Positions 1 through 10,818 of a stretch of DNA of 64,000 nt are shown here, piece by piece (position 1 is the first letter of the stretch; each line of letters starts with the position of its first letter). Where the stretch lies: assembly GCA_014898415.1 (NCBI GenBank), contig RCTD01000020.1, positions 434,001-498,000 on the forward strand. The letters are read 5' to 3'. The translations under genes were made by a program, and so were the position numbers. This DNA is from Stromatinia cepivora (lineage: Eukaryota; Ascomycota; Leotiomycetes; Helotiales; Sclerotiniaceae). A model generated the notes under the pieces. The model saw only the letters and a list, made by a program, of their open reading frames with translations. It did no database searches and was not told the origin of the DNA.

Positions 1-694
1 TCCTTGGAGTATCAATCCATCTGTGATGTTTGGGTGTGCGGAAACGAGTTCATATGATAGGATTGAGCCAAAAGAATGACCGACGTGGACGAGCTTGTTA
101 GGTTTGGAGATGGTGATACCCGATAAAGTGCCTGCACGTAGTAGTTTGGTCACTTCTACGATGGCTGAAAGTTCGGCAGGAACCTGTATGATTGAAGTTG
201 GGTCGGCTTTTGAGGATTCCCCAATGCCCAACCGATCAATGGCTAAAGTGCTGTAGCCATACTGATCAACTGCAACATCTACGTAGGAGTAGTTGTAGTT
301 ATTGAATGGCAGATCCCAATACCTATACACATCATTAGTACTTATATTGAAAAGTGACTCCATGTACTTACGTTCTATCGTAGCCAATTCCATGAGTAAG
401 GAATTGCCACGTACCGGAGTTATTACTTGATTTACTTGGTACGCAAACAGTAGCAGCAATGTTATATTGGCCAGTTGCCGTGACGAAATCAGATAATGTA
501 GATGCGCTATAATTTTGTCCATTTCTTAAGAAATCCTGAGCGAACTTCGTCACAGCAATAGCATCGGAAAGAGGTGGAATATTGAAATTACCATTTTGAG
601 CATTGATGGAGATTGGAATAGTAATATTGGTACAAATCTTAGCTTCGGTGAAGCTCAAGATAGCTGCCACGACAAGGAAGGAGAGCTTAAACAT
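1..694 (-). CDS. secreted alpha/beta hydrolase, C-terminus cut off by window edge
   Basis: Two exons are visible, 372-694 and 1-322, joined by a 49-nt intron (323-371) with donor GTAAGT and acceptor TAG. The start at 694 is chosen because it opens directly with a signal peptide (MFKLSFLVVAAILSFTEA); an upstream in-frame Met at 781 would bury it. After the splice the protein reads YWDLPFNNY, then DRLGIGESS, then VGHSFGS, which is the nucleophile elbow G-H-S-F-G of alpha/beta hydrolases with Ser as the probable nucleophile. The Asp/His of the triad would lie beyond the left edge. Several N-x-S/T sites fit an exported glycoprotein. The substrate cannot be told; esterase-, lipase- and peptidase-like members share these motifs. 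Confidence 0.85.
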
Positions 695-1685
695 GATTAC
701 AAGTTGATATAAAGGATGAATGGTATTTAGACGAAAAGGAAAGGAAAGGAAAAGGAAGACCGTTAATAGTACTTTAGGCACCGCATAACAAATGTATTCT
801 AATCAATCCGGTCTGCGGGCTGAGAATTTGAACAGTAAGAGTACAACCATGATCATGACCACTTGGTATAACTAATCAACTTGCAGGTCAGTGCTACCGT
901 ACTTCAAAAGCCACCCCCATTAGGAATAGTGATGGGCTTGTGTACCCTTCGTGATATAAAAATATTGACATGTTGATTTGAATATAAGTCAACTGCCCCT
1001 CTTTTGGGTACCGGTAGTTCACTTAATGTTTAGAAGATGACATGACTTGCCAATTAAGCTGTTAAGCAGCCGGTTGATAATGAGGCTTAATAAGGTTTAA
1101 TTATTTACGGAAAATCTTTCTCATCTTTCTTGCTCATACTTAGAAAGGTGGTTTCAAATAAGTTCATGTAGCTCACTGACCTATTCGTGTGTGGGTCTTT
1201 GATAGTTGATACGATCAATTGGACTATAAAATGTTGTGCAGGGACCTTGTCCCCATTTTTGGGCCGTTTAGGAATAGGTTAACATAACGACAAACAAGAA
1301 AATAAGTCCTAGTATAGGTAGCAACTGTTCCCAGGAAGCCGAGCAAAAGCTAAAATCTAGCTTAGTCTTCAATTTATACGAATCATATATCAAAAAGAAT
1401 CAGGGCTAGCGAAGAGGTGTTGTTTTATGATGTCTATCGATTAGAGTGGGTATTTAGACGTCATGTTGAATCCTCGATGAACTTGAAAATTAAGAGCTCA
1501 CTCCCAGCACCTTTAGCAGCACAGGAACACATTGAGATCCTGCCAATTAACGGTTGGCCCTACTGTTTCCTTCAAGCTTCGGCATCCTTTTACATAAAAG
1601 TTTGAGGTCGACAATGTACATTCCGCCCCCTACACGACGAGACCCATATGTTATGATTCCTTCCATATTAACATAACTGCTTTGA
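695..1685. other. intergenic, no gene seen
   Basis: This stretch lies upstream of the minus-strand hydrolase and downstream of the small membrane protein gene. It is AT-rich with only short open frames lacking any recognisable motif. It presumably holds the hydrolase promoter and the 3' UTR of the next gene. Confidence 0.5.
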
Positions 1686-1877
1686 TCAGACAGTAGAGCG
1701 CTTTGCGGCTTGCTTTTCCCTACGGCGAGTGATCCATCGAGACAGCTGAAGGCCGATAAGTCCAGCTGCAACGACGAAGACCACACAGAAGACAACAATG
1801 ACACCAGGCTCACGAGCTGCCCAGTTCTTTCTCTTAACAAGTTGTTGTGTAGCTTCGCGGATCTGAATAGTTGCCAT
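1686..1877 (-). CDS. small single-pass membrane protein (63 aa), conserved-looking, function unknown
   Basis: The frame encodes 63 residues: a charged N-terminus with KRKNWAAREPGVIVVFCVVF, one strongly hydrophobic helix (about residues 27-46), then a basic tail (RWITRRREKQAAKR). The shape is a tail-side-positive single-span protein, as in small organelle or ER membrane proteins of Pezizomycotina. I recall similar short fungal proteins with an N-W-A-x-R-E-x-G-V-I-V-V core, but cannot name a function. A strong acceptor (TTACAG, 1890-1892) lies 12 bases upstream of the ATG on the minus strand, so the leader is spliced; this supports the start and that the gene is expressed. It runs opposite to a longer overlapping open frame on the same strand that begins at a non-ATG-supported position and has no domain. 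Confidence 0.7.
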   Translation of the reverse strand: MATIQIREATQQLVKRKNWAAREPGVIVVFCVVFVVAAGLIGLQLSRWITRRREKQAAKRSTV

Positions 1878-1888
1878 TTCGATCGATT

Positions 1889-2812
1889 ACTGTAAATCAA
1901 ACCATCAGTCAAGTGCTCAATATCTAGTGTTGGAATGTTCAAATCAAATCTTCACATTGAAAAGTTGTTTCATGCGAATCATCGAGATCTGCCAACTGGA
2001 TTACCAGCTTGATAATCAACATTCAAATCCATGGATTGAGAAAGAGCAGCTTGAGATAGTGGGCGTTTGGTCGCAAGTGCTGCCTGGATTGAGAAGAGAC
2101 TATATTACTCACTGGCTTGATGCTTGGGATTGAGGTCCTTGTAAGAATTAGTAAAGTTATTGAAGCTTAAAGAGTATCTGCGAAAGTATTACTCACGTTG
2201 AAGGATGGTTTCGTAAAGTTTTTGATGGTCAATATTCGTAAGTAAGAAGCTGTTATTCGGTCAATTGATCTGTTGAATGGTCAATTTCTGATGTTAGGAA
2301 TGTCATCAATTACTGCTCGAGAGACGAGCCAGAGACGAGTGTTCAAAAGTATAAATGGGCAGAGGCATTGCAATGCGAGATTTTGGGCAACCCAATTGTG
2401 CAACTCGAAATTCGATCATGTACGAAGATGATTCGCGACAAGCTGATGGGCTTATCTTTTCTGCGGGGGAAATGCGGGGGAAGGAATGAGGAATTCAAAA
2501 TATGTTGGACATGACTTACCAGAAGATGTTGTAAAACTCCTGCAGTAATATTATTCTGGTGAATGATGAAGATTGACGAGAAGTCTTTTTTTGAGATGAA
2601 AGAGAAATGAAGGGAGTAAAGGCATCTAGAGGTTGGTTGGTGTAATTTTCGGAAGGATAATGAAATGAAATGGTAAATGATGAGGAAGGTACAAACGAGT
2701 TGAATAGGATTGGCGGTGCAACTTCCAATCACCAACGTCGCTGCCAGAGATGAGACGAGAACACCAGGAACAACTACAACTACAACCAAATTACTAGTAG
2801 AACTCACAGCAT
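1889..2812 (-). other. probable spliced 5' leader of the 63-aa protein gene
   Basis: On the minus strand, donor-like GTAAGT/GTGAGT sites occur near 2812 (GTGAGT), 2515 (GTAAGT) and 2194 (GTGAGT), and the acceptor TTACAG sits at 1890-1892 just before the ATG. Together these suggest a long 5' UTR with one to three introns. Exact exon limits cannot be fixed without transcripts. Confidence 0.4.
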
Positions 2813-5098
2813 TTTTATTTTCTTGACAACTTGAGTGTTACGTGATTCCCAAAGAGCCAATTGGCTCGTCTTATTTGATGCATAAACAGCCATTGAAGTC
2901 GCATCGCTACTGCGTACATCATTAGTAGCTGTAACTGCTAAGTACCTAGGTATTCACCGAACTCTGTTGTGTATTACACATTTCTATGTACTTTGAATCT
3001 ACCAACCGCTACACTATCGAACTGTTCGAGCTCTCGGGATCTCGATTCTTTTTCAAAAGGATCTAAATAATCTAGCTCCAAACTGCAGAAATCATCACCA
3101 TTCATCAGGCCCAAGAATTGCTTATAGCATGTCATCTTTCGATGTATAGATCTAGAAACCGACGACAAACCTCAAAAGACTCATCAGTTCGATGTCCAAT
3201 ACCAAAACTCTATTTCCTTCGCAACGAGCTTAACCTCCGACTTGGCATAATCCGGTTGATCCAATCACCCCCAAAACCGGCGAGCTTCACGTTTTTTGCA
3301 AAGAATAACATAGTAGAATTCGGTGTCATGTGATCTTCACTACCACATGACTCGGTACTTGATTCCTTGCGACCATCACACAGCCACGGGTACACCCCCG
3401 GATCTGTTATCCTGCCTTGTCATCAAAGCTGATCTTATCTTCAACGTCAATATTTTTCAAATCGATAGGGAATTTGAATCAATCTCGGCTGGTGCACGTT
3501 AATGGAAATGTAGCAAATGGCGTGGAGCAAATAACCCATTTATCAACTTCGAAACCTCTCAAATCTATAGAATATGTTCTGACTATCGAATGAATTCCGA
3601 ACGACGAGAAGCAGAAGTGCCTCGGAATTATGGAGAAAAGTTTTGTGATTGCCGAAAGATAAGGATTCAGATTGTGACAACCTCGAAGAAAAAAGAAGCA
3701 AAAGTGGATATGGAAAATTCGCATTCAATCAATCTTTCAATTATTTTGGGTAGTCTTAAACATGAAGTCGATGCGAAAGTTTTATGATATTTCATGATCG
3801 AGTTTTGATTCATCATCATGGTTAAAAGTTTCTACACTTGTGCTCACTCAAGATAACAGCAGGCCCAACGGAGATGACAAGATGCATTTCCCAAAAGGTA
3901 AGGTGCTAAGGTGCTTCTGATGGTAAGGAAGGTTTCATCCAATCTGTGCATATGCAATGGCGAAACACATATCATAGATTCTTATCATCTGAATGAAAAG
4001 CATCAACAACCAGCAGGCGGCAAAGTCGCGTGGCTCAAGAATCTTAAGCATCTCACAGCCCGAGATATTATACAGCCAAGAAGCCAATACCATGCAAAAC
4101 TCTTTTCCCAAATAAGAAGATATCGATAACTAAGGCCAATTGATCTATCAGAAAAGGCTTTTCTCTATCTACGGAGTACTAATCTATTAGGTCCAAGATA
4201 GGCATAACGCAATTTGATAACCAGTTCGTACTGACTGCATTTCATGTAACATTTCGTACTCGTGTACAAGAGGCTTTGTACAGAGGACCTCGGAAATTGA
4301 TAGAAAACCCCGGACTAACGAAAGCAACAACATTATCCATTATCGAGGCTGCACCAGATTTATAATCATGACTCTATGACTTTATGACAATTCGCTTCGA
4401 GTATAGTGTGAGTCTATTCCAGCAAATAAAATCCAAGATTTCGGTGCCATGTTTAAATGACTGGGCTTCTGGGCATCGGCAGAATACAATAATAGTGGAC
4501 AAAGAGATCCCGGTATATCACGGACTTTCCAGGGATTCGAATACTGTGGCAAGGATAAAAATTGCGTGCTGCCCGCCTTTCTATGAACTTTACCGGTATC
4601 TCTATGATCGATGAATAATCAATCGTCTGAATCGGAAAATTCGCCATTGTTAAAAGCTAAATAAAGCTAAATAAAGCTAAATAAAGCTAAATAAAGCTAA
4701 ATAAAGCTAAATCATACATACAAAAATTGGGACTCGGATCTTTCTTTTTAACGCTTTAATAGTTGATAATGATAATGATAATGTTGAAGTAGCAGCATTC
4801 ATGCCACTCAATTATTACTCACCTTGCTAGGTACTACTAGTCTACCATGTACCTCATCTACTGAACTACTTTAAGAAGTCTAATCATCGGTTTCCATTCA
4901 GCTCCCCTGCCATCCCGTAGTCCATCCATTTCCTCTCTCTTTTCTAGCTTCTATCCCTAGCTAGAGCCCATCTAGACAAGCAGCACGGCAATATCCTTTT
5001 TAGACTTTAAACTATCTCAAGCCCCTCGCTCATCGAATTTGAAGTGTGAAATCGGATCCTTATCCACCGATTTTATCAAATATATGAAGACATTATTT
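2813..5098. other. intergenic, about 2.3 kb without a supported gene
   Basis: Only short frames without motifs are present on either strand. The one structured element is the 10-bp tandem repeat at 4652-4712, followed by a short (TGATAA)n-like run near 4764-4782. Confidence 0.45.
4652..4712. repeat. 10-bp tandem repeat, unit ATAAAGCTAA
   Basis: Five perfect copies of the unit occupy 4661-4710, with partial copies on both sides. Copies are identical, so the array is young or actively homogenised. A 10-bp period places each unit on the same helical face. Confidence 0.95.
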
Positions 5099-5430
5099 CT
5101 AAGCTGCCTTCCAATGCGCAGTATTCTCACCTAACGGCACCCCTGCAAATTGTTTATCAATAAAGGTATTCCACCCCCTCTTCTCTTCCCACGGTCCCAC
5201 CAAGTATATCCACAACATCTGTCGCACCAACCTTGTTCGTCTCTTAACATATCCAACCACCCAAGGCACTCGTCTACAATCTTTTCAGAATGAGCCGTAA
5301 ACATCGATTCACTTTTCGTTCTATTTGAAGCAACAAAATCCCCATTACGTGGAGCTACCGTATGAAATATCTTAGTCCAAATTCTTACCACGCTATAGCT
5401 CGTTAGATTTGGTATAATACCGGGTATCAT
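5099..5430 (-). CDS. short conserved fungal protein, reading frame broken by one base
   Basis: From an ATG at 5430 the frame runs VVRIWTKIFHTVAPRNGDF ... VDECLGWLDMLRDEQGW, then turns into an improbable Cys/Trp/Gly string. One frame over, immediately after the GW, it continues VRQMLWIYLVGPWEEKRGW, then FAGVPLGENTAHWKAA and a stop at 5099-5101. Adding one G in the TTGG run at about 5224-5229 restores a single protein of about 110 residues. No intron of realistic size fits. I recall small uncharacterised fungal proteins with this pattern (W-x-Y-L-x-G-P-W, then L-G-E-N-T-x-H-W), but no function. It is divergent from the SIS isomerase gene with 249 bp between starts. It could be a recent pseudogene or a base-calling deletion. 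Confidence 0.5.
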
Positions 5431-5679
5431 TCTAGAATATAATAAGCATCAAAGAATCTAGAAAGGTAACAGCTATCAAGTCTACATTCACTTCTTTTGG
5501 CTAACATTTATAATTAAGACCTCTCATCTCGAATTACTTTATCTTTTCTACCAGGACAAACGTTATTCTAAGCAGCCGAGCTGTTTGAACGTTTACTTAG
5601 CATCAATCGGCTCTGGAAGCTTAATATCACACTATCACGCACTGTTTATTCAAATTTATACTTTTTCCACATACCAACA
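5431..5679. promoter_or_regulatory. shared divergent promoter region
   Basis: These 249 bp separate the starts of the minus-strand conserved short protein and the plus-strand SIS isomerase. They are pyrimidine-rich toward 5680, as fungal 5' UTRs often are. No specific operator is recognised. Confidence 0.45.
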
Positions 5680-6888
5680 ATGGTTACGATCACCCCCGTC
5701 CAAAATAGTGAGGTCTACCTTCTCAAATCGGCACCTCATGCCCGCCTTCCTGCTTCAGCTCCACCATCACCACCAACTCCTAGTACATCATGCGACGAAC
5801 TTCCACCTTCACTGGACGACCTCATGTCATTGACTCCCCCAAAGATAGAAGAGGGATGTCCGCCCTTTGGTCAACGCTTGACAAGAGCAGTTCATGTTCT
5901 TAGTACGGAAGCAACATCTCTCTCATCCTTAACTATGCTGTATGACACAGATCCAGTTGCAAGAGATGGATTCAATCATGCTGTGGAAGCTATCAAAATA
6001 TCCATTGGAGAGAGGGGAAAGCTTGTTATTTGTGGTGTAGGAAAGAGTGGACATATCGGCCAGAAACTTGTTGCGACAATGCACAGTCTCAAGATACAAG
6101 CCATCTTTATTCACGCAACAGAAGCTGTGCACGGAGATGTTGGAGCTATCGGGAAATACGATACAATTCTCCTAATAACCTTCTCGGGCAAAACCAAAGA
6201 ATTACTTGATCTACTTCCCCACCTCGATCCGTCACTTCCAATGATCGTCCTGACTGGCCATAAACATCGATCCAAATGCGAAATTATTAACCGACGACCA
6301 AAGGCGATTCTATTACCAGCCCCAATTCATGAATCAGAAACTTTATCATTTGGTTGTTCAGCCCCAACAACATCTACCACCATGGCAATTGCCTTAGGAG
6401 ATGCTCTTGCTTTAGCAACCGCCCGAGAACTCCATACAGACGTTGCCGCTGTCTTTTCCAAAAATCATCCCGGTGGTGCAATCGGTGCTGCATTCAAGGC
6501 AACTCAAACTGTATCCGATATCGCAATCTGTCTCGCCGATATGCCAGACCTTGGCAATGGACCAAACACAGGAGCTGATGTCCTCATCAAAGCTTATGGG
6601 TCAGAATCGGGTTGGGTTAGATGTGGAACAGATATCGTTGTACCACCAAATTGCATCAAACAGCTTGAGAAATCCGACATGAATTTGCCAGCGACTTCTA
6701 TTAATGGTTTAATGATACCCAAAACAAAATGGGTCACTATATCAGCTGAGACTGGGGTGTCGGCAGCAAAGGAACTGTATGGAAAATTTGGCTCAGAGAA
6801 TGGTTTCACACATTCTGACAATACCATCCTGGCAATTATGGATGATCTTGAGCTGATAGGGGTTTTGCAAATCAGTGACCTAATCTAA
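5680..6888 (+). CDS. SIS-domain phosphosugar isomerase, KpsF/GutQ type (402 aa)
   Basis: An intronless 402-residue protein. After a Pro/Ser-rich N-terminus (about 1-60) comes a SIS domain at about 95-240: CGVGKSGHIGQKL (about 117-129) binds the sugar phosphate, followed by GDVGAI, LLITFSGKTKELL, and TSTTMAIALGDALA. The HPGGAIGA motif at about 262 is the conserved H-P-x-G-x-I-G of the arabinose-5-phosphate isomerase family. Bacterial members then carry two CBS domains; here the last 130 residues (VSDIAICLADMP ... ILAIMDDLELIGVLQISDL) look like a degenerate CBS pair. In bacteria the enzyme interconverts ribulose-5-P and arabinose-5-P for LPS or capsule; fungi lack that pathway, so the true substrate is unknown. 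Probably cytosolic. Confidence 0.9.
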   Translation: MVTITPVQNSEVYLLKSAPHARLPASAPPSPPTPSTSCDELPPSLDDLMSLTPPKIEEGCPPFGQRLTRAVHVLSTEATSLSSLTMLYDTDPVARDGFNHAVEAIKISIGERGKLVICGVGKSGHIGQKLVATMHSLKIQAIFIHATEAVHGDVGAIGKYDTILLITFSGKTKELLDLLPHLDPSLPMIVLTGHKHRSKCEIINRRPKAILLPAPIHESETLSFGCSAPTTSTTMAIALGDALALATARELHTDVAAVFSKNHPGGAIGAAFKATQTVSDIAICLADMPDLGNGPNTGADVLIKAYGSESGWVRCGTDIVVPPNCIKQLEKSDMNLPATSINGLMIPKTKWVTISAETGVSAAKELYGKFGSENGFTHSDNTILAIMDDLELIGVLQISDLI

Positions 6889-7128
6889 AACGAGGGCTCA
6901 ATTTTACGATTCGTGGCGTTTTCAAAAGGGACGGAGGGAGGATACAATGATTGATTTTTTTTTGGAAGAACTCCACGCGCTTTTTGGAATAGAATCCAAA
7001 TTTTTATAGCGATTGTATGTGTTTGCTCGGGGGTACATAGAAATTCTTCTATGGGTTTTCATCGCATGATGATGATGGTGATACGTTGGAGGCTTGATTG
7101 ATAACCTGGCGATGGTTTACGGTTTGAG

Positions 7129-7275
7129 ATGGTTGGATGGATGGTTGGATGGATGGATGGTTGGATGGATGGTTGGATGGATGGTTGGATGAATGGATGG
7201 TTGGATGGATGGTTGGATGGATGGTTGGATGGATGGATGGTTGGATGGATGGTTGGATGGATGGTTGGATGGATG
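7129..7275. repeat. minisatellite of GGATGGATGGTT-like units
   Basis: About 145 bp consist of ATGGTTGGATGG units with some 4-bp (GGAT) slippage variants, giving alternating 8- and 12-bp steps. Reverse-strand frames read as endless HPSNHPS or IQPS strings, but these are repeat artefacts. It lies about 240 bp beyond the SIS isomerase stop, in the 3' flank. Confidence 0.95.
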
Positions 7276-7526
7276 AATTATGATTAGAATAGTATGGATG
7301 GATGCATGCATGGGGTTTTGGATTCTCCTGAAAAGTCCTGATTAGAGATGCATCATTTGGATATGATACCACAGCGATCAATATTATACCTATCACCTCT
7401 CTCATTTATTTTATCTTCTGTGTCTGCTTCTGCGTCTGCTTCTCTCTGTGAAAATGAAAATGAAGATGAAGATATTTCGCCATCCAAATATATCATCAGA
7501 ACGCAGTATGCAGTACAAACCATACG

Positions 7527-7697
7527 TATATATATATATATATATATACACCTCTGTACCGGTAGTACGGTAGTACAAGCCATCCCGACGCAGAACAGAA
7601 AGTTTAACTTTATTACCCTATATATATATATATATACCACTATACCGGCAACACTCGAAGCTGGCTGCTGAACAGAAAGTCTAACTTTATGACCCTA
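7527..7697. repeat. two TA microsatellites with a 28-bp direct repeat
   Basis: A (TA)n run occupies 7527-7548 and a second one 7619-7636. A 28-bp sequence beginning GAACAGAAAGT occurs at 7593-7620 and again at 7670-7697 with two mismatches (T/C and T/G). The second TA run directly follows the first repeat copy. The remaining 6889-8541 interval contains no supported gene. Confidence 0.85.
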
Positions 7698-8541
7698 TAT
7701 TAGAGTTTGATACAAGTCCGTATATCAAATGATCTCCATTGCATACATGCATAAGTCTATCCGAACCTATTTTTCTCATCTAATCGAACTATTGGGTATA
7801 TCAATCCTTATAGATATCTAAGATACTTGTTAGGTACTCATTATTTGTCGATCGAGTCAAATCTTTGCATTCATGAATGAATGGGTTGGGATTTGGGGGT
7901 GGAGATTTGGAGATGGAAATGGAGAGGTATCACGTGATGTAAACTTGAAAATAAACTTGGGAAGAAAAGAAATGATTCTTCCGGTTGGAGAGATAGATAC
8001 CTACTAGTCGATATTCTCAACTGAACAATCGCAAACAAAAATACTTTTCAATATACCGAAAATCAAGTTCATAAACCCCCTTTCATTTTTATTTTTCTTT
8101 CTCTTGCTATTGCTACCTGGATGGTGGGTGGGTGTTCTAAGTTTTCGAATTTGTTGTGCAGAATGTATTTAATTATCATTATCACAATTCTATTCCTTGT
8201 TATCTTTGATCCGGAGCAAACGCCCCTGCCTTCTATGGCTATGGCGAGTGCGACTGATTTTCACAAAGAAATTTGAAGGTAAGACTTACAATGAATGGGT
8301 ATGAAGGGGATTTCAAATTGTGGCTAGTTGCTACTGACGTCATTTGGGCGCATCGCCTCATTCAAGCTCAAGTTAAGTTCTTGAAGTTCGATATTTGGAA
8401 GGATGAACTACCTTTTTATACCTACCTATCTGTTGTCGTTTCGATTTGAATCTTAATCATAACAATTTTCAGACTGTACATATTATACGAAACTTCGATA
8501 CTAATTTCAAACACCATATCATAAACCACACATTCATCACA

Positions 8542-9399
8542 ATGTCAACATCAGATCCACCACCACCATACACCGAGAGCGCCATCTCGAACAACCCAAC
8601 ACACAGAGCCAGAAATGGGATTCCCCCTCAAAGTCGTCGTTCCATGGAAGACGAAGCTCGGTCTCTCCCGGACGGTTGGATCCGGCAATACGATCCAGAA
8701 ACCAACCATCAATTCTTCGTCGACACCACCCAAACCCCCCCTCGCTCAATCTGGCGCCACCCCTACGACGATGAACAATACATGAACAGCCTAACCCCCA
8801 TCGAACGACGCCAAATCCAAGGTATCCACCGCGTCCCCAGCAATGCAGATATAGAAGCCGAAAGCACGGATGAGGAATCCGGTGCTCTTCCAAAACGTCC
8901 TGTTCAAAATACAAATAACGCTGAAGATACTCCCACGGGAATCCACAAACTAGGACGAAAAATGAAAGATAAACTCACCAATTCCACCCACACCGAACGA
9001 GAAGCCCGTCGTCATCAACGCGCAGAAGAAGAAGCTGCCGCATATCGCCGTCATCAAGCTATTCGCGAAGTGATGAATCGAGCCATTCGCACAGGAGAAC
9101 CGCAACTTATCGGTAAAGATCGAAATGGGAAGGATGTTTATATTGAGCCGCCGTCGCAGGCGCCTTACATGGGGGGAGGTAGGACGGCTATGTATCCTGG
9201 GGGTGGATATGGATTTAATCCGTTTATGGCGGGCCCGCAGGGTCCGTTTGGGATGAGTCCGTATGGTTATGGGGGTATGTATAGGAGGCCCATGACGCCG
9301 TATAACAGAGGTTATTATGGTGGGTATGGGGGTGGGGCGGGACTGCCGTTGGCGATGGGGTTGGGTGGGGGGTTGATGTTGGGTGGTTTGATGTTTTAG
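8542..9399 (+). CDS. WW-domain protein with Gly/Tyr/Pro-rich tail (285 aa)
   Basis: The start at 8542 (MSTSDPPPPYTES) is preferred over an in-frame upstream codon because it has AC-rich context (CACAATG) and a coding-like N-terminus with a PPPPY motif. A WW domain spans about 42-80: LPDGWIRQYDPETNHQFFVD, then TTQTPPRSIWRHP, with both signature Trp and the central aromatic YD...QFF. WW domains bind Pro-rich ligands, and the protein's own PPPPY could be such a ligand. The middle (about 145-200) is highly charged and helical (KLGRKMKDKL, REARRHQRAEEEAAAYRRH). The C-terminus is Gly/Met/Tyr/Pro-rich and ends in a hydrophobic Gly-Leu stretch (LPLAMGLGGGLMLGGLMF), which may bind membranes or self-associate. 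The function is not known; the architecture resembles uncharacterised fungal WW proteins. Confidence 0.85.
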   Translation: MSTSDPPPPYTESAISNNPTHRARNGIPPQSRRSMEDEARSLPDGWIRQYDPETNHQFFVDTTQTPPRSIWRHPYDDEQYMNSLTPIERRQIQGIHRVPSNADIEAESTDEESGALPKRPVQNTNNAEDTPTGIHKLGRKMKDKLTNSTHTEREARRHQRAEEEAAAYRRHQAIREVMNRAIRTGEPQLIGKDRNGKDVYIEPPSQAPYMGGGRTAMYPGGGYGFNPFMAGPQGPFGMSPYGYGGMYRRPMTPYNRGYYGGYGGGAGLPLAMGLGGGLMLGGLMF

Positions 9400-10021
9400 G
9401 GCTTTGATGATGATATGCAGATGGGATGCATTATGATTGTGGGAGATATGCAGTTTTGGCGAATGGATTATGAGATATAATGTGCTTTCAGACGGACAAC
9501 ATGAATGATTGCGAGGCTTTTATTATAGGCTGGGGGATTAGCAGTAATAATGATAGAATACCCAATATGATGAATTTTCAAACACCAAGCTGCTCTTCCT
9601 GTACAAACTCGAGTGCTCTTTGTTCCATGTTCAGCTCCTGGATTTCATGGAGAAACAGACGAGTGGATAGTATGGCTAAATGAATTGTCTATATTGTTCT
9701 TGCTAACACGCACAGTCATTCAATTGCATCTTATGTATGTATATAGCATCTCATATAATCTCATCTCATCTACGCGCAATTCTAAATATGCCAATGGCTC
9801 TTATCTCGTATGTAAATGCACAACCACCCTTCGTCTATTCTCACCCCTTTCCCTTCATCCAATGGTAACCATTATCAACCTCCAATTGACAAATTCTTTC
9901 CTTCTTCCCCGTCCATTCCCATCCTCAAGGAAGTCCATAACCCAACTCCAAAAGTCAATGACATTCTCCATGCGCATCTCTCCGCTCTTTCATACCACTC
10001 ATCCATCTCTATATCAAAAAT
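9400..10021. other. convergent 3' flanks, no gene seen
   Basis: This stretch lies between the WW gene (plus) and the cytochrome b5 gene (minus), both of which end here. It contains CATCTCAT-type low complexity and pyrimidine-rich runs but no recognisable frame. Confidence 0.5.
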
Positions 10022-10818
10022 CTATAACTTCGCCTTCTCCCCTACACTCCCAATCTTCAATTTCTCCCCATATTTCTTCAATACACTCTCATTATGATAT
10101 TTCCAAAACTGTTTCGAGGCGTCTTTTCCCGCGACACGCTTGAGGATTTTTGCTCCGCCGGGGTGTTCTTCGAGGAAATCTGGTGAAGAGGGGTGTGTGT
10201 TAGTATTTCCGCAATTTGTGTTTGGATGAGTAGGCGGTTTGTGGAAAAGTGGGAATGGGAAGAGATGAAGATGAGGGAAAATAAAGGGGGAGATTTAAGG
10301 ATAGAGGAAATTGAAACCAATCAATCAATCAAAAAAAACATACTGGTAACATCATAAACACCCTCGTCGATTATAATATACATTCCATTGTCAACATCCT
10401 TATGAGCCGCCACTTCGGAGGGAGAAAATGTTTTAGACATTTTGTTTCGGGTCGTTGTTGTTCTACTGGTATATGTATTCGAATCCCCGTTTATATAATA
10501 TCGTCTCTGATCTTCCGTATCTCGTGATGGATGCCCTGAGCCTCGCTGCGATGCAATTACACTCTGCTCTTCTTCGTATCCTTCTCGCGAATTATGATAT
10601 CGAGCCTGAATGGGTTGTCTTTGACCTTGTATCTGTAATCTCACGCGTTCCTGTTCTCGTTCTCGTTCTCGCACCCCCTGATCTTTCTGTAAGGTTTTCT
10701 GCTGATGTTGATGTAATGCAATGAGATAGACGTAAAGTGAAGATGTAGCGATAATAGCAGTGAGATTGGCGGTTCCGATGTTGGGGAGGGAAAAGGAGGA
10801 GGAGGAAGAGGAGGGCAT
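10022..10818 (-). CDS. cytochrome b5-domain protein with N-terminal membrane anchor (about 210 aa)
   Basis: Exons 10344-10818 and 10022-10179 are joined across a 164-nt intron (donor GTATGT, acceptor CAG). Splicing restores the heme-binding core: VYDVTNFLEEHPGGAKILKR, with axial His in HPGG, followed by DASKQFWKYHNES with the second axial His in KYHNE, then LKKYGEKLKIGSV. This is a cytochrome b5 fold, an electron donor for desaturases, hydroxylases or P450s. I choose the far start at 10818 because the 126 codons upstream stay open and encode a hydrophobic anchor (NLTAIIATSSLYVYLIAL) and a charged linker; a shorter 84-residue form could start at MSKTFSPSEV (10440), which on its own matches the usual soluble small b5-like proteins. 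It is divergent from the ceramidase gene. Confidence 0.8.

Noticed and set aside
1547..1942. 131-codon minus-strand frame overlapping the 63-aa protein
   Set aside because: It crosses the splice acceptor at 1890 and has no motif; the overlapping 63-codon frame has a clear membrane-protein design.
7049..7405. Reverse-strand frames reading HPSN/IQPS repeats
   Set aside because: They are translations of the GGATGGATGGTT minisatellite, not genes.
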